A DNA stretch of 64,000 nt, taken from positions 62,001 through 126,000 of the forward strand of contig NZ_CALHDW010000017.1 of the NCBI RefSeq assembly GCF_938023125.1, read 5' to 3'. The notes below the pieces were generated by a model, which saw only the letters and a program-made list of their open reading frames with translations, had not been told where the DNA came from and did not search any database. How positions within the stretch are numbered: the first letter of the stretch is position 1; the number at the start of each line of letters is the position of its first letter. The translations under genes and the position numbers were made by a program. The DNA comes from an uncultured Porphyromonas sp. Lineage in GTDB: Bacteria; Bacteroidota; Bacteroidia; Bacteroidales; Porphyromonadaceae. Below, in pieces: positions 41,991-50,234 of the stretch.

Positions 41991-44555
41991 TTAGAAGGCG
42001 AGCTTTAGCGTAGACCCATTGATGGAGAGAAGGTAGTTGCCTCGCTCAAGGGAGAGCGTGAGCGTACCATGGGCAATAGTGCCCTGTGCCAACAAGGCCC
42101 CCTCTACCGAGTAGAGCGAGTAGGTAGCACCCGTGGGGAGATTGCCCAATTGATACCCCTCTGCTACACGAGCCACGGAGATGGCACTTGCGAAAACATC
42201 GTCGAGAGCCGTATCCTCTGCAAACGTATAGAAGAGGCGACTATTATGCTCAAGCTTGAGGGAGAACTCATTCGCATTGCTGCTACTTGCGCTCTCTTCC
42301 TTTCCATTAAAACGGAGACTCGCCACCTTGTATCCCTGCTTGGGAGTGAGCACAGCTACTAGAGGACTATTCTTGGCAATAGGGGTCTCAAATGCCACTT
42401 CGGTGCCCGAGACAAGGAGTTTGGCAGAACCATTCTCTCTATTGGAGAGGTCGAATACTTTGGCGGTAGCACAGCCGGTGCCATCGCCCTCTACATCCGA
42501 CTTCCAAGTGAGCCCCCCATCCCCATTTGCCACAGGGAGAAGAGCCTTATCGTATGTAGTAGAGCCGGGATTACCTGCTAACTTTACAACATTATTAGGG
42601 CCGGCATTTTCGGCGGTTAGAGCAGAGGGTAAGAGCATCAGATAGTCGTTGATAGCACAAGCATCGAGTTGATTCTTACCTAGATCTAGGGCATACAACT
42701 TGGGAGCCTCGCTACCCTCAAAAGCAATTGAGGCGAGGAGGTTGTTGTTGAGTAGCACTCGCTGCAGCTCCTTCGTCCCAAGTTTTAGCTCGGTGAGTTT
42801 ATTGTTCATCAAGTCAATTGAGCGGAGCTTTTTGTTGGCGCTTAGGTCGAGAGTGGCAAGCGTATTGTCGCTAGCCACGAGAATCTCTAGCTGTGGCAAC
42901 ACCTTTGTGTCTAGAGAAGCGAACCCATTGTTATTGATATTGAGAACGGAGAGTAGGGGCACCTTATCAAGGTCTAGCGAGGAAATCGTGTTATAACCAC
43001 AATACAACTCCGAGAGCGCGGGTGTAAACGCAAGGTCCAGCGATGTAAGTTTATTGTCGGTCACGCTCAACTCCTCGAGATTGGGAGCTCTCTTTAGATT
43101 AATGGATTCAATCTTGTTTTGGGCAAGACGTAGGGTTTTGAGTTTGCTTGCATTCGATTGCAATTTAACCCCTACGAGGTGCGTTTGAGAGGCATCCAAG
43201 AGGGTAACATCCCCATAGATACGTACCACGCTACCCAAATCTACCGTAGCACTTACCTGCTGAGCCTCGGTGGAGGTAATGGTATAATCTTTGCGCTCGC
43301 CATCGCCCCAATCAATCTGTATATTTGTGTTGGGGGCTCCTCCGATCTGCATTGTCATATTGAAATCAGTCAGATCTTCATCATCTTCATCCTTACCAAT
43401 AGACTCTTTAGTAATCGTGAGCTCAGCCAGGAGGCGGGGATCTGTGAGCGTAATATTATAGGAGAGAAGCCCTGTATTGGTATTATTGGCAAGACCGGGA
43501 TAGCCCGCATTCTCCACCTTACAACGCACCGTGGCCTTACCACTTGCATCGAGGATAGAGGGGTCGAACGTAAAGAGGCCATCCTTCTCCGTTACCTTGG
43601 TATTGTCTAGAGGCTCTTTGACCCAAGTGCCATCTACTTTTTGGAACCATGTAAATTTGGTTTCTATGGGCGTCTCTGAAATCCCTTTTTGGAATTTGAG
43701 ATTTTTGAAGTCTACCGTAAGAGCATTTACGCGCTCCGCCTTTACATAGTGCCAATACATCTTTCCGATCTTGAAGTTATCGAGCTGAGTTTCATTGAGA
43801 TCGGGCAAGTCGTCCATCCCTATGGCGCATTGGGATATATTGACCAAGGTGAGTTTTTTGAGATCTTTTCCCCCGAGAAGCACTGTGGGATATTCCTTAT
43901 TGCTTACGCCCCTAATGGTCAGTTGCTTGAGGGTTTCTCGGCATGCACGCACATCGATAGTGCGCACAGCCACGCCCTGCAAACCAAGGGTTTCTAACTG
44001 GCTACACTTACTCAAATCCAGCGTCTTTATCGCCTTTTGGGAGAAAAGAGCCGGGCTGGCAATAAAGGTTTTTAGTTTGGGATTGTCGGGAAGAACCACG
44101 TCCGTAACATCGGCTCCTCCGAGGGTAATTTCCTCGATATTGGGGCAGTTGGAGAAGTCCAATTCGGGAGTTTCTGTTAGTTTCGTTTCGTCCAGATTGA
44201 GGCGAACGAGCGACTTCGAGTGCAAACTTTTTACCCCATTCACACATTTACTCGCAGCGATGCGGAGGGTCACCAGTTTGTCGGCTTCTATGGTCAGCTC
44301 ATAGTCTTCGGTCTGAGCCGTGAGGTCAAGCTCGCAAGTCTCTAGCTCTTTTCCCTCTTTCTTTTGCTCCAGCGTCAGCGTCTGCCCATTGCCTAGAGTA
44401 ACCTCTGCTTTATCGCCCACATTCGCTAGACGATAGAGCATCTTTAGTTGGGTAGAGCCTCCGTTTACATTAAACTTGAGTTCTTCTTTCTGCGCCGAGG
44501 CCTGCCAAGACAAGGCCAACAACAGCGAGAAAACAATGAGTAAATGTCGTCTCAT
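41991..44555 (-). CDS. Large leucine-rich-repeat T9SS cargo protein
   Basis: An 854-residue secreted protein. Signal peptide at about 1-21 (ending ASAQ). Two LRR blocks flank a central Ig/PKD-like region: residues about 70-290 (first block) and about 440-640 (LRLAQNKIESINLKRAPNLE, LDLSANKKLRSIDLMNNKL). The last 70 residues (LGNLPTGATYSLYSVEGALL to GNYLLSINGSTLKLAF) form a T9SS sorting domain. It is the largest of three LRR cargo proteins in the window and shares the repeat core with those at 32624 and 60113. A minus-strand TAGCTTTG at 44682-44689 may be its -7 box. Surface location is inferred. Confidence 0.84.
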   Translation of the reverse strand: MRRHLLIVFSLLLALSWQASAQKEELKFNVNGGSTQLKMLYRLANVGDKAEVTLGNGQTLTLEQKKEGKELETCELDLTAQTEDYELTIEADKLVTLRIAASKCVNGVKSLHSKSLVRLNLDETKLTETPELDFSNCPNIEEITLGGADVTDVVLPDNPKLKTFIASPALFSQKAIKTLDLSKCSQLETLGLQGVAVRTIDVRACRETLKQLTIRGVSNKEYPTVLLGGKDLKKLTLVNISQCAIGMDDLPDLNETQLDNFKIGKMYWHYVKAERVNALTVDFKNLKFQKGISETPIETKFTWFQKVDGTWVKEPLDNTKVTEKDGLFTFDPSILDASGKATVRCKVENAGYPGLANNTNTGLLSYNITLTDPRLLAELTITKESIGKDEDDEDLTDFNMTMQIGGAPNTNIQIDWGDGERKDYTITSTEAQQVSATVDLGSVVRIYGDVTLLDASQTHLVGVKLQSNASKLKTLRLAQNKIESINLKRAPNLEELSVTDNKLTSLDLAFTPALSELYCGYNTISSLDLDKVPLLSVLNINNNGFASLDTKVLPQLEILVASDNTLATLDLSANKKLRSIDLMNNKLTELKLGTKELQRVLLNNNLLASIAFEGSEAPKLYALDLGKNQLDACAINDYLMLLPSALTAENAGPNNVVKLAGNPGSTTYDKALLPVANGDGGLTWKSDVEGDGTGCATAKVFDLSNRENGSAKLLVSGTEVAFETPIAKNSPLVAVLTPKQGYKVASLRFNGKEESASSSNANEFSLKLEHNSRLFYTFAEDTALDDVFASAISVARVAEGYQLGNLPTGATYSLYSVEGALLAQGTIAHGTLTLSLERGNYLLSINGSTLKLAF

Positions 44556-45082
44556 TTTCTTCTTTTTTTATGTGAATATTCCGTTGCTCCACATCTTTTT
44601 TTGGGGGTGGAGCTCCCCGGTAGATGTCCGACAATGTCGCTCTCCAAAAAATTCCCTACGAACGAGATCAACTTACCCCTACAAAGCTAAAGAAAAAAGA
44701 AATAGGGTAGAATCCTTCCAACACTCCGGCTGAAAAAATTTCCGAAATCAGCCAAAAATGCGCCCCATAATAGGCTGAAAAATAAAAATATTCTACCCTA
44801 AAAACTTTTCCTTTTTGGGCAGCAATTTTTCGTCTCTCGCCTCAGAGGGAAAAATCCGCTGGAAAGGAGCCGTGGTAGAACACTCGCCACCCTCTTTCCA
44901 TAATCAGAAGACATTTTGTCCCATCTTAGGGCAAACTAAACACGCAACAGGCCAAAAATAAACCGAAATAGAGGGGAGCAAAAAAGGAGTGGCACGGTAG
45001 TTGTATGAATGGGGGTGTGCGCTTTCACACAATGTGAGAGCCGACCAAAGAAAGAAAAAAACAAAAGAAAAGGATATATACT
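44556..45082. other. Divergent gap before dnaK, with repeat copy R4
   Basis: Holds the upstream regions of the LRR gene and dnaK and R4 (about 44727-44850). No CIRCE palindrome was found near dnaK. The word TTTCACACAATGTGAGAG (45030-45047) is a small imperfect inverted repeat 35 nt before dnaK. The 198-codon minus-strand ORF at 44936-45532 runs antisense through dnaK and is rejected. Confidence 0.55.
44727..44850. repeat. Dispersed intergenic repeat, copy R4
   Basis: AATCAGCC around 44746-44753, a 24-bp block at 44775-44798 starting CTGAAAAATAAAAAT (two mismatches to R1), and GGGCAGCAATTTTTCG at 44817-44832, followed by GCCTCAGAGG. R5 has GGGCAAGAAATTTTTCG followed by GCCTAGAGG. Confidence 0.65.
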
Positions 45083-46993
45083 ATGTCTAAGATTATCGGA
45101 ATTGACCTTGGGACCACTAATTCGTGCGTCTCTGTACTCGAAGGGAACGAACCCGTCGTTATTGCCAACAGCGAAGGCAAGCGCACCACTCCCTCTATCG
45201 TTGCTTTTGTAGATGGTGGAGAGCGCAAAGTGGGCGATCCTGCCAAGCGTCAAGCTATCACCAACCCTACCAAAACAATCTATTCGATCAAGCGCTTTAT
45301 GGGCGAGACTTTTGAGCAAGCCCAAAAAGAAATTGACCGCGTCCCCTTCAAAGTTGTGAAGGGAGACAATGATATACCTTGTGTAGACATCGACGGCCGC
45401 CTCTATACGCCTCAAGAAATCTCGGCTATGATCTTGCAGAAGATGAAGAAGACAGCTGAGGACTATCTCGGACAAGAAGTGACCGAAGCGGTGATCACCG
45501 TACCTGCCTACTTCAACGATGCGCAACGCCAAGCTACCAAAGAAGCTGGAGAAATTGCCGGGCTCAAAGTACGTCGTATCGTAAACGAACCTACAGCAGC
45601 ATCACTTGCTTACGGGCTTGACAAAGCCAACAAGGATATGAAGATTGCCGTCTTCGACTTGGGTGGGGGTACGTTCGATATTTCTATCCTCGAACTAGGC
45701 GATGGAGTATTTGAGGTTAAGTCTACCAATGGGGATACACACCTTGGTGGAGACGACTTCGACCACGTTATCATCGACTGGCTCGCAGAAGAGTTTAAGG
45801 CCGACGAAGGTATCGACCTACGTCAAGACCCTATGGCTCTCCAACGCCTCAAAGAAGCCGCTGAAAAAGCCAAGATAGAACTTTCGTCAAGCAGCTCTAC
45901 GGACATCAACCTTCCTTACATAATGCCCGTAAATGGTATCCCCAAGCACCTTGTTCGTACCCTCTCTCGTGCTAAGTTCGAGCAGCTCAGCGACAAGCTG
46001 ATCCAAGCATGTGAAGCTCCCTGCTTGCAAGCGCTCAAAGATGCCAACCTCAGCCCCTCGCAGATTGACGAAGTAATCCTTGTAGGAGGTTCTACTCGTA
46101 TCCCGGCTATCCAAGAAAAGGTACAAAAGATCTTTGGTAAGGCTCCTTCTAAGGGAGTGAATCCGGACGAAGTAGTAGCCATAGGTGCTGCCATCCAAGG
46201 TGGTGTGCTCACCGGAGAAGTAAAGGATGTATTGCTCCTCGACGTTACTCCCCTCTCTTTGGGTCTCGAAACCCTAGGCGGTGTAATGACACATCTTATC
46301 GAAGCCAATACAACCATTCCAACCCGCAAGAGCCAAATTTTCTCCACAGCCGAAGACAATCAGCCCTCTGTAGAGATCCACGTATTGCAGGGCGAACGCT
46401 CCATGGCTAAGGACAATAAGAGCATTGGCCGCTTCAATCTCGATGGCATTACGCCTGCTCCTCGTGGGGTACCTCAGATCGAAGTTACATTCGACATCGA
46501 CGCAAACGGTATCCTCAACGTATCAGCAGTAGACAAGGCTACGGGTAAGGAACAGAAGATTCGTATCGAAGCCTCTAGCGGTCTTAGTGAAGAAGAAATC
46601 AACCGCATGAAGGCAGATGCTCAGGCCAATGCCGATGCCGACCGTCAGAATAAGGAGCGTATCGAAAAGATAAATCAAGCCGATACGATGATCTTCACGA
46701 CCGAGAAGCAACTAAAAGAGCTAGGAGATAAACTCCCCGCCGACAAGAAAGCTCCGATCGAAGCCGCCCTCGAAGACCTCAAGAAGGCACACAAGGCCGA
46801 AGATCTCCCTGCTATCGACAAGGCTATGGAAGCCCTCAACACAGCGTTCCATGCAGCGAGCGAAGAAATGTACCGCGCAACCGGTGGTAACCCCGAAGGG
46901 CCACAAGCCGGTGCCGACGGAGGCAACCCCTCGCAAGACAATGGCAGCAACGCTCAAGATGTGACCGATGCCGACTTTGAAGAAGTGAAGTAA
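45083..46993 (+). CDS. dnaK: Chaperone protein DnaK (Hsp70)
   Basis: Cytoplasmic ATP-driven chaperone of 636 residues, full length. The actin-like ATPase domain starts with IGIDLGTTNSCV and has VITVPAYFNDAQRQATK and IAVFDLGGGTFDISIL. The substrate-binding domain has LLLDVTPLSLGLETLGG and the lid ends in a disordered acidic tail (TDADFEEVK, the usual DnaK C-terminal EEVK). No grpE or dnaJ gene is adjacent and no CIRCE element was seen. Terminator at 47022-47067. The last codons and terminator recur 2.6 kb downstream. Confidence 0.98.
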   Translation: MSKIIGIDLGTTNSCVSVLEGNEPVVIANSEGKRTTPSIVAFVDGGERKVGDPAKRQAITNPTKTIYSIKRFMGETFEQAQKEIDRVPFKVVKGDNDIPCVDIDGRLYTPQEISAMILQKMKKTAEDYLGQEVTEAVITVPAYFNDAQRQATKEAGEIAGLKVRRIVNEPTAASLAYGLDKANKDMKIAVFDLGGGTFDISILELGDGVFEVKSTNGDTHLGGDDFDHVIIDWLAEEFKADEGIDLRQDPMALQRLKEAAEKAKIELSSSSSTDINLPYIMPVNGIPKHLVRTLSRAKFEQLSDKLIQACEAPCLQALKDANLSPSQIDEVILVGGSTRIPAIQEKVQKIFGKAPSKGVNPDEVVAIGAAIQGGVLTGEVKDVLLLDVTPLSLGLETLGGVMTHLIEANTTIPTRKSQIFSTAEDNQPSVEIHVLQGERSMAKDNKSIGRFNLDGITPAPRGVPQIEVTFDIDANGILNVSAVDKATGKEQKIRIEASSGLSEEEINRMKADAQANADADRQNKERIEKINQADTMIFTTEKQLKELGDKLPADKKAPIEAALEDLKKAHKAEDLPAIDKAMEALNTAFHAASEEMYRATGGNPEGPQAGADGGNPSQDNGSNAQDVTDADFEEVK

Positions 46994-47061
46994 CCTCTCC
47001 CTCGACATCTCACACACGACAAATCGCAGTAAGCACCCTCTCGCTTGCTGCGATTTTCTTT
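46982..47061 (+). repeat. dnaK 3' end and terminator, copy A
   Basis: Runs from the last dnaK codons through the terminator. Copy B at 49550-49628 matches at about 85 percent by eye, with CATCTCACACACGACAA and TCGCAGTAAGCA exact. Between them lies only the cargo gene. Confidence 0.7.
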
Positions 47062-47067
47062 TTTTAT
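47022..47067 (+). terminator. Terminator of dnaK
   Basis: 13-bp stem AATCGCAGTAAGC (47022-47034) and GCTTGCTGCGATT (47043-47055), one G-T pair, then TTCTTTTTTT. Confidence 0.93.
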
Positions 47068-47147
47068 TGTACGACTTCTCCGTGTATTTCTCATGTAGTG
47101 ATACTGAACAATGCCCAATAGGCAGGCCAATAAATGCTGCCTTTCAC

Positions 47148-47155
47148 TACCTTTG
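47148..47155 (+). promoter_or_regulatory. -7 element of the inserted cargo gene
   Basis: Exact TACCTTTG, 84 bases before the ATG at 47240; -33 is poor. Confidence 0.5.
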
Positions 47156-47239
47156 GAGGTGCAAACAAGCTGTATTGACAAAATCTACTGCAAGGATTTT
47201 GATACAATACTGCGCAAATGTCCTTTTATAAACAGTGTT

Positions 47240-49537
47240 ATGAAGAAATCATTTTTGCCCATCTTTTGGGGCGTATTAGTGCTTATTACTTCCCTGAAGG
47301 CCAATGCCCAAAATATAATTGTAAGCGAAGACTTTGCCAAATTCACAGAAGGCTCTATCGAAAACCCCTCCTCAAAAGATGTTGCAGATGAGTACACGAC
47401 CTATATCCCGGCAGAGCTAATGCAAAAAGAGGGATGGACGGGAGCAGCAATCCATCAAGCCGGAGGTTGCTGTTTTGTCTCCAACTACACCTCAGAATGG
47501 GATATTGAAGATGGCTATCTCAATACACCGGTAGGAGATTATAGTGGCAAGATCACAATAAAATTTCGTGCTAGAAATCAAAAGAAATACGACTCACCGG
47601 CACATATCTATGTTAATGTAGCATTTCGCTCTGAGACCCTCGGGGGGAACAATTTTGAGTTATCAGACGAGTGGAAGACCTATACCACCACCCTCAATAT
47701 TGAGGCCAACGACAAATCGCAACAAGCCATTATTCAATTCTCGGCAACAGAAGAGGTCAAGTTTTTTATCGATGATATTGAGATCTCAAGGCAAAAAGCG
47801 CTCATCCCCTACCCCAAAGTGGATGGGTATGAAGGTCTAAAGGCAAATGGATTTACAGCCAAGTGGCTTCCCTTAGAAGGCATAGATACTTACCTTGTAA
47901 GCGTATATTCGAAGGCAGAATACCAAGAAAAAGACTCCATTGCAGAGACTTTTGACCATCTGAATTTAGATAGTGACAACAAACCCGTTTCTAACGATTT
48001 TGGCAGGGTTTCTGCTTCTCTATCTAGTGAGCATCCCGTTTATATAGGCTCCGAAAACTCGAAGTCAGGCAATCAGGCATTGCACTTTATAAATGGAGAT
48101 TGGCTCGAACTAAAAGCCTCAAATAAGCCTCTAGTACATGCTAGTTTTTGGGCAAAATCTCCTAGTAACAGTCTCAAAGGAAATATTATAGTAGAGCAAT
48201 ACCTGGGTACAGAATGGATGGAAGTACTCGAAATTGACAGTAAGGGGATGCCCGAGTTTAAGTTTGTAGACCTAAGCAAACACCTCAATTTCAATGCTAC
48301 TGCGATACGAATCTCCTACAAAGGCGAGGGAGAAATGTACTTTGACGACCTCAAAGTTTACTACGAACCAGACCATCAATATGCCGAAAATCATCAAGAC
48401 AGAGAAGTAAAAAACAGCACTCAAATAGAGGTCGAAGGGCTTGATCCCGAGACAGATTACTTCTTCTCTGTCAAATCGAAAAAAGAGCAAGAAGTTTCAC
48501 TCCCCTCCGAAGAAGTTTTTGTGTACGGCTTAATACCCCCTGCTTCTCTAGAAGCAACAGATATAGATACAGATCGATTTACAGCTCAATGGGGGGCTAC
48601 ACCTAAGGCACAAGGGTATGTACTCGAGAACTACAATCTCATAAAAGCGACAGAAGCTACGGAGTATGTGATTTACGACGAGAAGTTCGACAAAGTAAAG
48701 GTGGGAGAGACAAATCCCGAAAAGGCAAAAGCCGGCAAACAGGAAAATTCATATCTCGACGAATACACCCAATACCCGGGCTGGATGGGTGCAAACCTCA
48801 TCATGGCAGATGGAATGATGGGGACAAAAGGATTTTCGGCAACCATTACTACCCCAAATATTATACTACAACCTAGGGGGAATAGTCGAAAGGTAAAAGT
48901 AAACCTCACGGTTTGGGCAGAGAAAGGAACCGATCTAGCAATTCAAGTGAACGGGAAAAGACCCGAAGAGCTGGCTCCTATTCACTTCGATGAAACAGGA
49001 TTCTTAGAAAGAGAAGTCACTTTTAATTATTCCGACAAAGCAGATTTGCATCTTAGCTTCTTGTCGTGGTCCGGAGAGCCCTTCCTCTTAGATGCCGTAA
49101 AAGTAAGTGTGGCATTAGAAACCAATGACTCCATATCCTTTATCAACAACCGCATAAACATCAAAAACAAACAGACAACATATCCCATACAGGGGCTAAT
49201 TAACGAGAAGAATCGCACCTACTTCTATCATGTTAGAGCCTTCCGAATTATCGGGAAGAATGTAATATTCTCAGAATTCTCTAGTGACACCAATGTAACT
49301 CTCAAGGAAAAAGAAACATCCTTGATAACCAATAGAGACTCTCAAGAGGATATTATATTTTCTGATGGACTTCTCATTTCCTCAAAAGATCAGCTGGTAA
49401 GCATCTACGATATAGAAGGGAAACTTATACTCAAGCAATATCTACACACAGGAGAGTCGCTCTCGCTCAGAGAATATTCTCAAGATCTACTAATCATACA
49501 AACTCAGCAGAAGGTCTATAAGATTACGCTCCGATAG
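47240..49537 (+). CDS. Large T9SS cargo protein with fibronectin-like domains
   Basis: A 765-residue secreted protein. The ATG at 47240 gives a signal peptide ending KANAQ; the longer frame from 47111 has none. Two carbohydrate-binding-module-like jelly-roll segments (about 25-195 and 530-680) alternate with fibronectin-III-like modules (GYEGLKANGFTAKWLPLEG; ATDIDTDRFTAQWGATP). The last 65 residues (IIFSDGLLISSKDQLVSIYD, then KLILKQYLHTGESLSL) match the T9SS sorting-domain layout. The gene is bracketed by copies A and B of the dnaK tail. Its base composition looks more AT-rich than dnaK. Likely surface adhesin or glycan binder; ligand unknown. Confidence 0.8.
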   Translation: MKKSFLPIFWGVLVLITSLKANAQNIIVSEDFAKFTEGSIENPSSKDVADEYTTYIPAELMQKEGWTGAAIHQAGGCCFVSNYTSEWDIEDGYLNTPVGDYSGKITIKFRARNQKKYDSPAHIYVNVAFRSETLGGNNFELSDEWKTYTTTLNIEANDKSQQAIIQFSATEEVKFFIDDIEISRQKALIPYPKVDGYEGLKANGFTAKWLPLEGIDTYLVSVYSKAEYQEKDSIAETFDHLNLDSDNKPVSNDFGRVSASLSSEHPVYIGSENSKSGNQALHFINGDWLELKASNKPLVHASFWAKSPSNSLKGNIIVEQYLGTEWMEVLEIDSKGMPEFKFVDLSKHLNFNATAIRISYKGEGEMYFDDLKVYYEPDHQYAENHQDREVKNSTQIEVEGLDPETDYFFSVKSKKEQEVSLPSEEVFVYGLIPPASLEATDIDTDRFTAQWGATPKAQGYVLENYNLIKATEATEYVIYDEKFDKVKVGETNPEKAKAGKQENSYLDEYTQYPGWMGANLIMADGMMGTKGFSATITTPNIILQPRGNSRKVKVNLTVWAEKGTDLAIQVNGKRPEELAPIHFDETGFLEREVTFNYSDKADLHLSFLSWSGEPFLLDAVKVSVALETNDSISFINNRINIKNKQTTYPIQGLINEKNRTYFYHVRAFRIIGKNVIFSEFSSDTNVTLKEKETSLITNRDSQEDIIFSDGLLISSKDQLVSIYDIEGKLILKQYLHTGESLSLREYSQDLLIIQTQQKVYKITLR

Positions 49538-49549
49538 ATTTGCTGTAAA

Positions 49550-49628
49550 GAAGAGAAGTAAGTCCGCTCTCGGCATCTCACACACGACAAGTCGCAGTAA
49601 GCATCCCTCGCTTGCTGCGACTTTCCTT
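49550..49628 (+). repeat. dnaK 3' end and terminator, copy B
   Basis: AGAAGAGAAGTAA at the start matches the last codons and stop of dnaK (AGAAGTGAAGTAA) but here is not in a reading frame. The terminator stem follows. Confidence 0.7.
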
Positions 49629-49632
49629 TTTC
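49591..49632 (+). terminator. Terminator of the cargo gene, duplicate of the dnaK terminator
   Basis: 12-bp stem GTCGCAGTAAGC (49591-49602) and GCTTGCTGCGAC (49610-49621), one G-T pair, then TTTCCTTTTT. The G/C closing change keeps the pairing relative to the dnaK copy (A-T there). Confidence 0.9.
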
Positions 49633-49742
49633 AGATCGCCCTAAATGTTTTTGATATTTACAGTATATTTGTGCTGCAACTCAATTAAGAGATGAGCAGA
49701 AGGACTGCAAAATCAGCAAACTGAATAGAACGTTATTTTGGC

Positions 49743-50207
49743 ATGAGAGCTTGGAATAAAACCGATTCCTCCATCCTAGTAATCCTCCTTTTAGCTGCCG
49801 TTGCCCTCGGCTGGTACTATCCCTCTATTCCCACGGAGGTGCCTAGCCACTACGGCTTGAATGGGAAAGTGGATGCCTTCTCTCCCAAAGTATTTCTGTG
49901 GGAGATTTATGGCATTCTCGTCTCACTCCAGCTTATACTCTACTTTGTGGGTAAAATAAATCCTCGATTTTACAATTACCCATTCGAGATCCGAGAAGAG
50001 AATCGCGAGCTTGTCCTCCGAGCAACCGTCCGCCTTCTCAACGAGCTAAGGATATTTATTTTACTCCTCTTCTTATTGATTATTGGGTTTTCTCTATTTT
50101 CGATGGAGAGGATACCAATCTGGTTCCTTTTAGTGACAATCCTCGTGCCAATCCTCCTCACCATAAAGGGGATCATCCTCATCTACAAAGCAAACAAACC
50201 GAATTAG
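49743..50207 (+). CDS. DUF1648-domain membrane protein
   Basis: A 154-residue inner-membrane protein with four predicted helices. The DUF1648 signature follows the first helix: YYPSIPTEVPSHYGLNGKVDAF. The family includes SdpI-like immunity or regulator proteins; nothing here proves such a role. It lies 27 nt before the TonB-receptor-like gene and is likely co-transcribed. Confidence 0.82.
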   Translation: MRAWNKTDSSILVILLLAAVALGWYYPSIPTEVPSHYGLNGKVDAFSPKVFLWEIYGILVSLQLILYFVGKINPRFYNYPFEIREENRELVLRATVRLLNELRIFILLLFLLIIGFSLFSMERIPIWFLLVTILVPILLTIKGIILIYKANKPN

Positions 50208-50234
50208 GACATACCTTCTAACTATATTCGACCT

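Noticed and set aside
44936..45082. CIRCE/HrcA operator before dnaK
   Set aside because: The TTAGCACTC-N9-GAGTGCTAA palindrome is absent; only a small imperfect repeat is present.
44936..45532. 198-codon minus-strand ORF opposite dnaK
   Set aside because: It is antisense to the strongly conserved 5' part of dnaK, has no motif or signal, and dnaK often has long shadow frames.
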